NCBI GenBank assembly: GCA_964020975.1
Contig: OZ026616.1
Location: forward strand, 82,088,268 to 82,152,267
Source: Hermodice carunculata
Taxonomy: Eukaryota; Annelida; Polychaeta; Eunicida; Amphinomidae
Direction of reading: 5' to 3'
DNA: 64,000 bases
Each line of letters opens with the position of its first letter. Position 1 is the stretch's first letter. This document shows, piece by piece, positions 38,244-52,051 of this stretch. The notes under the pieces were generated by a model, which was given only the letters and a program-made list of their open reading frames with translations, was not told the origin of the DNA and made no database searches. The translations under genes were made by a program, and so were the position numbers.

Positions 38244-38849
38244 CAAAGTGAAAGAGGATCGTCTTTTAGTTCTTGTGGGGAACATATAAATAAGGTTTTT
38301 CTTTTTAGGAAAGTGTAAGATATTAAAATGAAGTCTGCTAAGAACCCCCTCCTACACCCTCTCTTTAAATATAGTGCACAGAGACTTTTATTTTCATCTT
38401 AATTTTTATAGGTCTGCACAGACTATCTTCGCCGATAAATTAATGTTTATATGGCCAGCTGCTAATGTATGCCTTTAAAATTGCGCGAGAGTTTTGATTT
38501 TGAATGACTCTTTGCTATCATAAAATCCATACTCATATATTTGGTAGGCTTACTTGTGGTCAGCTAAAGCACGCCTCCATACCCAACGTTTGCTCTGTGG
38601 CTGGACAAGAGACAAACCCGCGATCGAGTCATCAAGATTGGAGGTGAAAAGAAGCTAAATATAAATAAATATACAATGATTATGAGAGTAAATATGTAAA
38701 CTCTATTACTTGATAAATAGGCCTAATAGCAAGTTCAAAAGCACAACACCAGTCCTAGACCTGTGTATTAATAGGTCAGCTATAATGGTCTAGAGCAGAC
38801 TCATGATGCACCAGAAAAAGATCAGTTGCGTTTCACGGAGGTTCACTTT
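38244..38849. other. Anonymous stretch
   Basis: No gene or clear repeat. Confidence 0.5.
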
Positions 38850-38945
38850 TGACGTTAAAGAGAGGGGGTGGGGGAGTCAAAGAGTCTAACATCAAATGCC
38901 GTCAAGCGTGACAAGTGACATGACCCCTAAAATGATGCAAAGGAA
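38850..38945 (-). repeat. Short dispersed repeat with G run, copy 2
   Basis: The complement of GCCGTCAAGCGTGACAAGTGAC and GACGTTAAAGAGAGGGGG matches the copy at 37.27-37.39 kb. Confidence 0.6.
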
Positions 38946-41900
38946 TATCCTGAAAGCGACAAACACTTTTGGGGGACAAAGTTGGTAATGATGTGAAAGA
39001 AAGAAGAATGGAACATTTTGAATATCCAGCATGAACTCTTCTTTATGCCCGGACTTTTACACTGGGGAATGGTTCACACAAAATAGACTTTCCCTAACAC
39101 ATTTTGTTGTGAAACTAATTTTGATGAATCTGATTTTAAGTCGGCCTAGTTTTCATTTTTCCCGTTAGGGAGGAGGGGGAGGGAAGGCAAAATGCCACCG
39201 CGGTCCTTTTGATGGCCACGTGTGATTTCAGCAAAGGCATGTGTGTGGTCACAGGTTATTGAAGGATGCTGTACGCATGTGTGTGTATGTGTCATTATGG
39301 AACATCTGGGAGACCACTCAGACCTGAAACCTAAATCGTCTCATGAAAACATGGGTTATGTTACTTTTGTCCGCAAGCGAACTACCTGCAACATAAAAAG
39401 GCGTTAACGAAGTTTACAATCCCGATGTTACCATGCTAAAACAATACAAGTATGCGCTATTTGTTAACCCCGTATATTGAGCATACTCGTGCTGTTCTTG
39501 TTATTTTTCACAAGTGATCACATACACGAGTTCGTTAACCTCTCTGTACTCTGGAAACTTCGATAAGGTATAAACTCTCTTTTTCCGGTTTAACGTTCGC
39601 ACCCATACAAGCAATAACAAACCTGTTACAGTTCAAAATATTGTCCATCTTGTTGAATCCACCTTCAACGTGGGACGAGGAATAGGAAAACGTCGTGTAC
39701 GGCCACAAACTCGTTGTAGCTTTTGTCCCAGTAGATTTTTTCTATTAAAAACAAAGCACTATAAATGCATAAATTTGATTAATGAGAGTAAACAAAGAAA
39801 AACGAAAGAAGGAATTGGAGAAAGGTGGTGAGGAAAGAAAATGTTGTTACTTATTTTTTTCCGTTTTTGCTCTTTTTATTTCATTCTTTTTTTTCTCTAT
39901 CCTTCTTTCTACCATGTTTGCTATAATGTAATGCTCTAAACAAATGGGCCGGTATGAACATCGGATGTTCACAAACACAGAGCTGAGAAATATAGTCAAT
40001 ATAGCAACATTTAGATACAGACATAAAATCTTAAATGGAAATGTTCTCATCATATATTGAATTTCTATGGTGTCTTTGTTATCGTCTTATGATGTGTTGT
40101 TTACGAGTAGTCACTAATCGCTTACAATATGAGACTATAAATGCTAATGGCCAATCTCGGCATTATGTTTGGTTTAAACATATTTTGTTTCCATAAGAAT
40201 ACAATTGGGAAACAGGGCAAAGCCCTATATGACTTCCTCTTGGACATGAAAAAAAGATTAAAGAATAGATGTTACGTATCACAGGTTAATAGACAAGTCA
40301 CTGTAAGGAAAAACGCCACTAGACGCAGACAGATAAAGTGGCGGCGCCACACGGGCATAAGCGGAACGATACAAGACGTGGCAGATAGAGGGTAGGGAGA
40401 AGAAGTCCGCCTTCAATCAACTACATACACAGATGATACATTTCCGGTTTCAAGATTTTGACCATAATAAGAAATAAGTCAATGCTCCCAGTCTGCCTGT
40501 TGTTTTGATAAAGTTATGGACTGCGTCAAAAATAATTTCACTTTTCATGCACACGTTGAGGATATTGACATGATGCAGATGGGCGTTGAAAACGGAGAAG
40601 GTAAGACGTAGTTGCGTGTGGCATATGTTCAGTAAACGACTGCCATGTTTGAAGTATGAGGGCTTTTTGTCAACATTTCAAACTAGTAAATTTAATTTAG
40701 ATTTAAACTGCAGCAGGCAATCAGTGTCGCGCGCATCAACCAGGCGGTTTTTCCAGAAGTTAATAGAAGAGGGGAGAAATGACCAGCCAAAGCGATTTGT
40801 GGTAAACCTAATTTGGCGTAATTCAGTGCGATTTCTCAGTAGACATCCCACACTTAAAGCAACATCGCGGAGAACCAGATAATGTAGATATTTTTGGGGC
40901 CAATCTATAATACATTTTTAAAAAAAAGAATACGTTTACAGTATTTCTTCCCGTTTGACAAAGTATGCGATCTGTGCTCTTCAAGAAATAAGACACTTGG
41001 AGTGTATCTAGTTGCGCCAAGTCAGATCCAGGCTACCTCATACTGCAAAGCTTCTACACATTGTCATGATTGTGACCACATTAGAAAGGCCGAGGAAATA
41101 TTAAAACGTACCATGGTATTCCTGGTAATTTATGCCGAGAGAGGCCGAGGTGAGGGTGATGGGATTAAGTACTTTGGCAATTCTGTGCAAAAACTCCAAG
41201 AAAGGCCGAGAAAACTGAAAAAAAAATATGCCAACAAAAGATTTATAAAATCAGTTTCCTGGGCGATTTCTGGCAAAATGGCGAGAGTGAGCTTTTCTTG
41301 GCATTTTAGGGCTCCTGGTGCCAGTGAATCGAGAGAAGGAGATGATTATGAGGATCGCAACTGCTTCAGAAATTGTTGTCACTGACCACACTGGGATATT
41401 ATTAGATACCCACGTCCATTGGTTTCAAACCTTTCATACTAAAGGTAAAACAAAAAACAGGAAGGGTAAGAAGATTAAGAGAAAGAGAAAGAAGAAGAAA
41501 ACAGGAAGAAGCATTGGTGATGAGTGAATCATGGAAGTGTGTCTTTGATCTTGATCAATGGCCTTACGATTACGCAGGAAACATTTTTCAAAACCGCTTT
41601 GATGATCATTGGCATGCACATATATTGATGTGAAGGCGTGTACCAAATTAAGACTGAATTTACTTGAAGCAACATAAACCTACTGAAAATAAATCAGATC
41701 CAAGAAAATCTTAGAGTCATAAGTTGCTTTATTCAGGAAAGAACATTTACCAGGAATAAAGCAAAACACAAATATCTTTTCTCGTACACGGGCGAGTGTT
41801 CGAGGCACAATTTATTTGAGCTGCATTGCATAATATTGATTTACACTGGCAAATAATTTTGCCACAAGGCAGACTCTCAGATAGACTGAATAACATATTT

Positions 41901-42723
41901 ATGGAAAAGTAGAAAATAGATAAAATTTGATATCAAATTTGGCCCCTTAATAAGGTACATGTAGCAAGATATGCCAGATTACAGAAAAATAAAAAAAGAA
42001 AGAAAAACATATTGTCTGAAAAGCACCAGTTCATAACTATACATAATATTGGTTCAGAAGTATTGTATACAATTCAAAAATTACCATGGAGATTTAAAAA
42101 GTACTGCAGAGAATCGTCGTTTGCAAATTTAGACAAATTGATTATACTGGTGGAGATGTATCCAATAACACTATCTATGACACAAAATATAAAGCTAGAA
42201 ATCTGAGGTTTCATCGTTTCCTATGTGCCATACACGCACACGACCATACAAGTATAATAGATATACAGTTTTTGTTTTTTGGTTGTTTTCACTTGTTTTT
42301 TGTTTTTGATTTATTTGTTCTTTTTTGAATGGGTGCTCTTCAATTCTGTTTGAAGGACCAAACCCTTTAATGTGACACGTATGTAAATGTTTATCATTTC
42401 CAAGCTGCATGCTATACGTGTGATGCAGCAATAAAGGTTGATGTACCCATGCTGTTCCATGCATAGATAACCTCCTAACTGACTACTGTATTCAAGGGCA
42501 TAGTCGTGTAGGACTTAGTATGCTGTATCTGTGCGATCTCACTTGAAGCTAATTGCATTTGTTGTCTCAACAGCTTTGCGTATTCATAACAATAACGACG
42601 ACAACACTTTGATTTATCCCCTTCTTCCACCTTGTTCTGCACAAGTTCCTTAGGATAATTGTTGGGACGGTTTGCTTTTATACCGTTTCGGTCAAAGACT
42701 CCCTTTTAATTTTATGCATATCC
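38946..42723. other. Anonymous stretch
   Basis: No supported gene in nearly 3.8 kb. The longest frame (40894-41385, 163 codons) has a Cys/His patch, CDLCSSRN and HCHDCDHIRK, but no family match that I know and no clear start context. Short T-rich and A-rich runs lie at 39850-39900 and 41990-42006. GTTTTT-rich sequence occupies 42265-42320. Confidence 0.45.
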
Positions 42724-42813
42724 AGACTATGGAAGTTTAAGGTAGGACAGATAATTACTGTGAAGGTTATATGGTAGGACATAGTCTGACTATGGAGGCT
42801 AAATGATAGGACA
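42724..42813. repeat. Small minisatellite
   Basis: Three diverged units end in GGTAGGACA or GATAGGACA; two begin with GACTATGGA. Confidence 0.6.
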
Positions 42814-43202
42814 TCTACCACCCCTGAAATCAGTCTCAGAACAACTCACTTTTACTTGTAACAGGTGTTCCTTTCCCAGAAATAGGAATAGAAAAAAACC
42901 CGACTGTCTATTTGGTCACTCCGTGAGATATTTTTCAGCGATAAAATTGCCAAGACTCTCAAATGACAGCATGTGTGTGGAGATGAAAATTACAGATAAC
43001 CACATTATAATGCAGTATAATATTTTTGTTCCCATGTATAAACAATGCTTTCTCTATTTATTTAAGATTAAAATTTGAATAACATTTTTTTTCCGCTAAA
43101 CTCACTGGCCGTAAGGTTAATTTGCAGTCACAAAGTGAAATTATTGATTTTCATAATTCTTTCAGTTTTCATGCAATGTTGATAACAAATTAACGACAAA
43201 AA
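42814..43202. other. Anonymous stretch
   Basis: No gene; a 91-codon frame at 42803-43078 has no motif. Confidence 0.45.
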
Positions 43203-43305
43203 CTATATCGACGATCGGTTTGAAAACAAAATGAAGACAAAAATATCATTGATGATCTGTTTACGAAGGTCATGAAGAAAAAATAATATCGGCGATCTGT
43301 TTATC
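43203..43305. repeat. Three-unit minisatellite, 40-45 bp
   Basis: Units read CTATATCGACGATCGGTTT, AATATCATTGATGATCTGTTT and AATATCGGCGATCTGTTT, each but the last followed by an AAGA/AAAA-rich spacer. Confidence 0.7.
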
Positions 43306-45478
43306 GCTCCTTCCATTTATTTCCTTGGTCAGACGAAAAGATGTTGTGATTGTTAACAATGACCTTGCGCTATCACACTGTGTTCTACATGAGCACTAAA
43401 TATTCAAACTAGACTTTTTTTGACAAACATCAGAGTGAACAGACTATACCATCGTATAAGAAATGAGGATAATTGAGTCAACAGTAGATCCTTGATGGTT
43501 GGTTATACCACAACGTTGTCCGAATGACCTCAAGTAAGAATTCGCAAATCATATATAACAAGTGAGATTGCTTTTGTATCTGATGATAGAATTACGTGTG
43601 AGTCAAATATAATTGTGATCGCCATGTGCTTAGTGAGTTAGTTAAGTTACAAAGTAGATTTTAACTTGTTGCACAGGTGCTACCGATCAAAAAAGTTAGC
43701 GACTGGGCACATTTTCAGCACATGGAGGTAAGACGTCCAGTTACTTACCTGTCTGTTTTAAAATCACAGGTGTTGTTTTAGCCTTTATCAATTGTAACGG
43801 TTCATTATTTTCGAAACAGAAAAGTACTTTCCTCTGACATACTACCAACCAGCAGCATGCAAGTGAAAGAAGTATTACACAAAATATGAATTTTATGACA
43901 AGACTACAAGTAACTCCTCTTCCTGTATCGCAAAACTGAAATTTTAAACGAATTTTTTAATTGCCTTAGTTAATCTACATAATTAGATATTGTTTTACCT
44001 GTGGATTTGACCTTATTTTGTGCAGACCTCATGATTTTAAAATCATCACATTGAATGTACTGTTTATGGCATCACATTTCATTACACGTTGCAAAAATAA
44101 ATCTCAGACTAAAAATGAGTAGGCCCTGTTTATTACAGTTTAGCTTGATGCAAGATTTTATTACAAATTGCTTAGCGTAATGATACGACATTATAGTGCA
44201 ACATGAGTAAGTTCTTTAAATTGAGAAATTCATTATATGATTTAAAGTTTCGACCGGATATTCCGAATAATGAAGGATTAAATTTTCGACGTTCGGTGTA
44301 CAATTCGAGAAAAACGTTTGATCTTTCCAGCTCCCAGCACAGAAGTGGGAGTTTCTGTTACACCTATTTCAGCCGACATCTTTTTGCTTTGTAGAGACAC
44401 ACCTTATTCTGAATTATTTTCTTTATTTTATCATTTCATTCCCTTTCCAACTGCAAAAATGTTTTTTTTTTACATTTTATTGGCCAAGAACTTAAAACGC
44501 GCTATGTAATTCTTTCTAAATGCACAAGTTAGTGACACAGTACTGTATTAATGATTATATTGATAGTCCCGTGTTTGTAAATGGTCTTGTGATTACATAA
44601 TATTTTATGTTTTTCAGAACCACGAACATATTCTGAATTCTTTGCACTTAAATTATTTTTTCGTGTTTGAATATTAAGCAGAGGCAAGGAGCCACCATTA
44701 GACACTCACTCCTTGGTATACTCTTGGAAACGAGTTTTAGCAGTACACATTGTTGGCCATCAGGTAATGAAGGATGTCTTCAACTATCGAGTCTGTACAT
44801 ACTTTTAGTAAATTTCTCCGCCCCCTAAAAATCTCGGTGGACCTGTTAGTGATAGAAGGCGACAGGTAACAACCTGAAAAATAAAGTTTGATTCGTGGGG
44901 TTTTAGGGTTGACGTGGTATATGACTTACAGAACACCAACTTTTGCAGACGAATATCCCTAATTATACAAACAGAAGCAACAGTGCCATATATTCTAATT
45001 CTGACCCCCCCCCCGCCCCCTTGCAATCCCATCTCTCTACGCTTCATAGCCAATTCAATCCAATCCAGTCACTGTCTATGTCCAATTCAATACCTGAATT
45101 TACTATCATCACGTTTGGTGCAAATTTACTTTGAATATTTAAGGCTTCAAAAGCAAGATTCATCTATTAATGGGTCCTCAGCAGGAAACCAGAAAGCATA
45201 TATTGTTTTGCAGAAAGAAATTCCCCGTTTATGCTTTCAATCTTGATGACGGTTGCATGTCGGTACATTACATTTGGTAAAGACAACGAACCTTAATTTA
45301 ATGAATATGCGAACGTAATTAAAAATTAAGCAAAAAATGCAACAGAAGTTATTGCTTATAATACAAGAACAAGATGATATTTTGTACAGGTCAGTAGTTT
45401 TTAACCTGTGATTGATACTTAGAAATTGCATTGAAACAACAAACAAGACAAAACTACATCTTGTTTCTGGGTTCCTTT

Positions 45479-45482
<4 letters not shown>
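43306..45482. other. Anonymous stretch
   Basis: No supported gene. A C run with CCGCCCCC lies at 45006-45020, a T run at 44462-44471, and short frames of 63-110 codons lack motifs. Confidence 0.45.

Positions 45483-45549
<67 letters not shown>
45483..45549. repeat. TA microsatellite
   Basis: Pure TA run after TTTTGTGTGTA. Confidence 0.97.
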
Positions 45550-45555
<6 letters not shown>

Positions 45556-45628
45556 TTAATCTGGGACTACCGTATCGTACACTGACAGTTCAATTTTGGT
45601 TACCGGTCTCCAACACAGAACACTCACA

Positions 45629-45630
<2 letters not shown>

Positions 45631-45707
<77 letters not shown>

Positions 45708-45708
45708 C
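45631..45708. repeat. TA microsatellite
   Basis: TA run that ends in ACATATACATA just before the first tRNA-like segment. Confidence 0.97.
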
Positions 45709-45785
45709 ATATTTTTCCATTTCAGCTAGGTTACTGGTGCCAAAGGCTGCAGGTTCGAGTCCCGCTCGTTTCAAACATAAAATAT
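45709..45785 (+). mobile_element. tRNA-like SINE segment, partial copy 1
   Basis: CCATTTCAGCTAGG..ACTGG and GCTGCAGGTTCGAGTCCCG carry a perfect B box (GGTTCGAGTCC, 45752-45762). The text is nearly the same as the second half of copy 2, but the A-box part is replaced by a TA array. Confidence 0.6.
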
Positions 45786-45929
45786 ATATTTTCGGCATTT
45801 CCTTAATGCTGGTGGATTTAAGTCCCCGATTCTGGAAATAAATGCCGACTCAGTACTTATACTGCATAACCGTGTTGATATCGCACTCACTCTTAACTTC
45901 CTCTATTAAACCATTATTTTCTAAGATAG
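45786..45929. other. Spacer between tRNA-like copies
   Basis: About 145 bp of unique sequence with no gene. Confidence 0.5.
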
Positions 45930-46020
45930 GGGATTTGGTCGAGTGGATATGTGCGTTTCCCATTTCAGCCAGGCGACTGGTACCAACGGTTGCAGGTTCG
46001 AGTCCCGCTCGTTCCGAATA
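45930..46020 (+). mobile_element. tRNA-like SINE head, copy 2
   Basis: An A box TGGTCGAGTGG (45936-45946) and a B box GGTTCGAGTCC (45995-46005) are 48 nt apart, and AGGCGACTGGTACC between them suggests the long variable arm of a Leu- or Ser-type tRNA. The acceptor ends do not pair, so it is unlikely to be a working tRNA gene. It runs straight into a TA array, as would a SINE with a TA-rich tail. Confidence 0.55.
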
Positions 46021-46024
46021 TTAT

Positions 46025-46084
<60 letters not shown>

Positions 46085-46163
46085 GTATACCTATATATAT
46101 ATACGTATACCTATATATACATATATATGTATACATATATATATATATATATATATACGTATA

Positions 46164-46240
<77 letters not shown>
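46021..46240. repeat. TA microsatellite with ACGTATACC units
   Basis: About 220 bp of TA dinucleotides, with three TATACGTATACCTATA units at about 46080-46170 and ATGTATACAT variants. Long Tyr/Ile frames here are artefacts. Confidence 0.97.
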
Positions 46241-46743
46241 GGTATCTTATTTCTTAACGGAAATGGAGATTCTTCGGAAATTCTGTTTTCTTTGAGTCTC
46301 ACGATCTGAATCTGTTTTGTACCTTCTAAAAGTAAATATATTTTCTTCGCTGATGTCGAAAATATAATCCGCTTTACTCGACATTAGGAATTTCATTAAA
46401 TATAATCAAATTGCTTACATTAATTACTTGTTATTTTTTAACTGTAGCTCCCACTAAGTAACCCCCTCTTAAATGTCGTCCATACCTTATTGCATGTGGT
46501 GACTTTGACTATTACCATCACCCAAAATTTCTATTTACATTGGAGCTGGTGACAACTTCTCATTATTTGCAAGTAAAACATTGGTATATTGGTTCAACAT
46601 CCCGTAAAATTCTTTCGTAATTATGATCAGACAGACACCTAAATTGTATATGTACATTTGCATGTGCTCATTTTCGTCCTATGCGACATTTTTGTCGCTT
46701 GAGTATGACATAAACACATACAGAAGAACTTTGGATTCAGTAA
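46241..46743. other. Anonymous stretch
   Basis: No supported gene. It ends with TAA (46741-46743), the left candidate target duplication of the next element. Confidence 0.5.
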
Positions 46744-47377
46744 GGGATCGTGTACAAATAAAAACCTTTCCAAAATTCCGAGAAACCATCGGAATGGAGG
46801 AAGGGGGTTAATGGCAAAATCGGAATTTCAACAATTTTTTGGAAAGCTTCAAAATTATCGATGTAATAATGCGGTAGCGGTCATTTTTAAAGACTAGCCT
46901 GATCATGCATGGTCTGCATAACCTTTCCAATGCAACTTAATTTTCATGTATTGTTTTAATAAGGAGGTGTAGTTTTTGGACGATATTAACACCTAGCATA
47001 CTCGACATGTATCTGAACATCGTTTGTCGCCGTAGGCGGTTATACCCGCCAACACAGCACGCCGACCGTCGACAGCCTCCCACCGGCCCGTTATGTTTAT
47101 TTACCGTCAAGCGTGTGCATTTTGTCGTAGACAAACTTCATTATTTACGGATGGCTATTTGGATTTTGAGATAAACAGAAATATATTTTTATTATATGGA
47201 TAAAAATGAAACAACTACCCGTTTTACGTGACATTTTGAATGATACAACTCCCAAAATTTACGCTAAAACTTCGTAACTTCACCCCTTTGCCGCCACGAT
47301 GTTTTGCGTCGTCCGCCTTTGTTGTTCATACTGCTGGAATCCTGAGAATTTCGTCTCTAAATGTAACAAGCTCTCTT

Positions 47378-47516
47378 ATTGGCTAAGAAATAAATATTCC
47401 TGGGGTATCCCTCCAAAAGTAGCCCAGAATGAGAATTGCACCTCATTATAAATGCGCTGGGTCATTTCCAGGTTTCTCATTGGATGGATTTGGTCACGTG
47501 CAAGTCACCGTCCAAT
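47378..47516 (+). promoter_or_regulatory. Promoter-like cluster upstream of the 164-codon ORF
   Basis: ATTGG at 47378-47382 and 47479-47483, TATAAA at 47447-47452, CACGTG at 47495-47500 and CCAAT at 47512-47516 lie within 200 bp of the ATG at 47573. The TATAAA would place initiation near 47480. All are short motifs, so the grouping is suggestive only. Confidence 0.35.
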
Positions 47517-47572
47517 CAAACTCTTTGTTTGCCATGTGTTTGCGTCAAGTTCGATTTGTTGTGCAGGTGAGC

Positions 47573-48067
47573 ATGGCGCATTCACGCAAAGATTATAGGA
47601 CCAAGATGCGAAATTTTGACATCATACTTTTGCAAAACGACTTCGATAGAACAGATCTAGACACAGATAAAGGCAGGAATGAAAATTCCATATGCAAGGC
47701 AAGGAAAATACGCAGATTCCGTCACTGCACAGTGACGAAGATAAGCCTGATTGAGAGTTGCGGAGACACGATGTGTTGTCGATCGCTGTCTCAGATACGT
47801 CACGGCACGATGTTTTTATCCAAAGTTTGTTGCGTTAATTTGATTAAAATGTCTGAAAGGATAAAAATCTGTATAAAAGAACAAATGAGGAATGAAATTT
47901 ATGACCGAAGGTCTGGAAAAATATACGCACATGACGGAAAACTATGCCCGGACTCCTACCTGTTCACACTCGCTTGTGTTGCACGGCCCGTGACTGTGTT
48001 CGTTGGTAAAAAAAAAAAAAAAGGTGACCAGACGCTTGACATCCCATTAAGCATAAAAAAAAATTAG
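47573..48067 (+). CDS. Unrecognised 164-aa basic Cys-rich protein
   Basis: I chose the ATG at 47573 because its context is good (A at -3, G at +4, GAGCATGG) and upstream codons in this frame look non-coding; an earlier in-frame ATG exists at 47429, which would give 212 residues. The product is basic, with ten cysteines, two of them in CC pairs (MCCRS, KVCCVN), an Arg/Lys patch RKIRRFRH and a KKKKK run near the end that reflects an A run at 48008-48021. No membrane segment or signal peptide is clear. AATAAA lies 12 bp after the stop. I do not know the family. It sits inside the TIR element and could be a captured host fragment, an element-encoded accessory protein or a chance frame. Confidence 0.4.
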   Translation: MAHSRKDYRTKMRNFDIILLQNDFDRTDLDTDKGRNENSICKARKIRRFRHCTVTKISLIESCGDTMCCRSLSQIRHGTMFLSKVCCVNLIKMSERIKICIKEQMRNEIYDRRSGKIYAHDGKLCPDSYLFTLACVARPVTVFVGKKKKKGDQTLDIPLSIKKN

Positions 48068-48476
48068 GGGGTAAATTGAAATAAAAATTGCACAGAATTA
48101 TACCTCATGTAATTTCTGACCGACTTTGTGTTGATCACTAGGATCGAATCGCAAAACTCACAGAGCCCAGGCACATTCAATCCAGCATGTCCTCTCTTGC
48201 GCAAGCGATTAGCGGACTGCCCGGTGGCACACTGTGTGCGATACCAGATACTGGCATAGTGCTAGGAGTTAAAAGAATATATTAAAGTGACACATACCTG
48301 TTGTTTTTCCATTATATGGGTGAAAGAATGTATGGGTTGAGATGTATGTCTGCAGCAGCTGACATGTTGGTTTTCCAAAAATTTGGTGATATTGGAATGG
48401 GCATGGAGGGAGGGGGTTAATCAGATTCCATTGGTTTTTTGGAATTTTGGAAAGGTTTTTATTTGTACACGATCCC

Positions 48477-49062
48477 TAACACATTTTTGAACTATGCAAG
48501 TGGCTACATTTATCAATATTTAATTTTCATTGTCTCTTGCCAGCAGCACTGGCCCAGAATGTGAGTATATGTGAAGATATGATCTCAACAGAATCAACCT
48601 CATCAAGTAAAAAGAAAGAATAGGATATTTGCACTGATGATTGCAGAATTGAACAAGATGAGACTTCTAAGTGCGTTGGTGTTTGGCCCAACAGCAAGCT
48701 TGTTTTTTTTTCTAGCATATTAGAAAGATTGCTGCAAAAATTATTTCAAAGTTGTGCATTGCAAAAAGCATTTCAAAGTGCAGATCCTTTCAAAACATGT
48801 AGTGTGGAAATATCATACAAAAATAACTCTATTCGTTAAATTCCGGATAACATATTTTGCATGAATTACTTTTGCAAGAACTTTGGAATAACCAGGGTAA
48901 CTGATCAGGTATTTTTCCGGCCTTCGCATTCAAAAAGGGAATTAATCACAATTTTCGGAAACAGTGGAAAAAAGAAATATTTAGTTTCAGGCATTTGCAT
49001 TCGACAGCTACGACACTGACTATGTGCTGTCAAACGCGGACAAGGGTTTAATGACAGGCCCT
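48477..49062. other. Anonymous stretch
   Basis: No supported gene between the TIR element and the LINE piece. Confidence 0.5.
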
Positions 49063-50600
<1,538 letters not shown>

Positions 50601-52051
50601 TTAGTTCCTCTTGATTTCAATTTTCCTTCACCAAGTTGGCCTAATGCTTTGAAACATTGGTCAAACAATATGAAACCGGTCAAACAATATGAAAAAAACA
50701 AAAACAAAAAAAAATGGCAAAAGTTGACTCGCGAGTACCTTGATCCGCTCCGAAAATCGAAGTACTTGCATCTGTTCTTTGGACCATCCCGAATGATACA
50801 TAGGAATGTAACGAGTATGATACTCTGTGGAGTGTCCTTCTTAGCAGCCCCCCCCCCCCCCCCTACCGTTCCGGAAATTTTACAGCCAGTCATCAAAATC
50901 ATTGTGACCCCTACTGCCATGCTTCGTCAAATGGATTACTGCCCCCCACTCCCCAGGTGGGATCTTAAGGCAGTTGTCTGCCTGGCATAGACCAATCTCA
51001 GTGACAGTAACGCAAACATGCAAGCATTAACAAAACTGGCTTTTTACAGACTTAGTCGGAATAGCATTTAATTCAGTCATGATAATCCTAGCTAATCAGT
51101 TTTATTTTCTATGATATAGTATATTATATTTCGTTGTGCTTGCTTACTCTTTTCAAGGACGCCCACGAGGAAAACCCGATTTCGTCCGGTCGGGCTTTTT
51201 CAGTCCGCAATGAAGATACATTTCACTGCTTTCTTGTATGTCCTGGCTAAAACAGCACAGTATTAATAGACCTGCGGCATAGAGGGCCCTTCGGGGGTCA
51301 TATGCCAACCCGTGGTATAACAAGTTACAACCTATATTTTCTTATAGGTATATATGTCCTCTTCATGAAAAAATAGGTTGTGGAATCTGAAAAGCGTTTT
51401 ACCATATATATTTCTGCCCGTTTCCATGACAACCTATGCCATTTCTGAGACAACTAAAATTTTTCCTTAAAAATAATAACTTTGGTAATACTGCTTGTGG
51501 AAAGGCTAAATAAACACCAAAATGTACTCAATTGCTTTAATATAGTCACAAAATACAGAGTTTGTCCAAAGTGCCTAATTATCATATGTTAATTTATGCA
51601 AATATATGAAATTTACATCGAAATTAAGTATTGTGCAATGGATAACATACTGTATTTACTAAAGTATAGTTTTGTTTATTTAAAAAAAGGCAAAATGATT
51701 AGGAACAGTACTCATACACGTTTTATTTATCATGTTTATCTGAGTATACCATATGCATATTACTTAATATGCTAATATGGCTATCATATGTCATCTTTCC
51801 TTAGGGAACCGTCATAACAATTGCCAATACAACTGATGAAGTAAGATAGTACTTTGTACCATGTATTCACACCTACATGTAATTTACACTGAACAACCCC
51901 ATGGAGTCCTGCAACATAACTAATGTATCTCTGGCATCAAACTATAATTCAAGATGCCTTTTAGTAAAGGAAAACAGTATAAGTACATGTACACACTGAA
52001 TACAGAAAGCTGATCAGTGATGGTCACAGTTCGGAGATTCTACGCCAAGAT
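50601..52051. other. Anonymous stretch
   Basis: No supported gene. A 168-codon frame at 50484-50990 crosses the LINE end and a C run (50847-50862) and has no motif. GGGCCCTTCGGGGG near 51282 is a small GC palindrome. Confidence 0.5.

Larger units (their letters stand above)
46744..48476. mobile_element. 1.73-kb TIR element, apparent TAA target duplication
   Basis: The left end GGGATCGTGTACAAATAAAA (from 46744) and following ACCTTTCCAAAATTCC are repeated in complement at 48441-48476, about 36 bp perfectly and then patchily further in. TAA flanks both sides (46741-46743 and 48477-48479). A 3-bp TWA duplication with GG-starting ends fits the PIF/Harbinger superfamily. No Harbinger transposase is visible. 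The interior instead holds the 164-codon ORF and, at about 48140-48240 on the minus strand, a possible tRNA-like segment. So it is non-autonomous or carries captured DNA. Perfect arms suggest a fairly young copy. Confidence 0.72.

Noticed and set aside
40894-41385. 163-codon frame with CDLCSSRN and HCHDCDHIRK
   Set aside because: No recognisable domain, poor codon texture, no promoter or splice context; not supported as a gene.
45930-46020. Functional tRNA-Leu/Ser gene
   Set aside because: A and B boxes are present but the acceptor stem does not pair.
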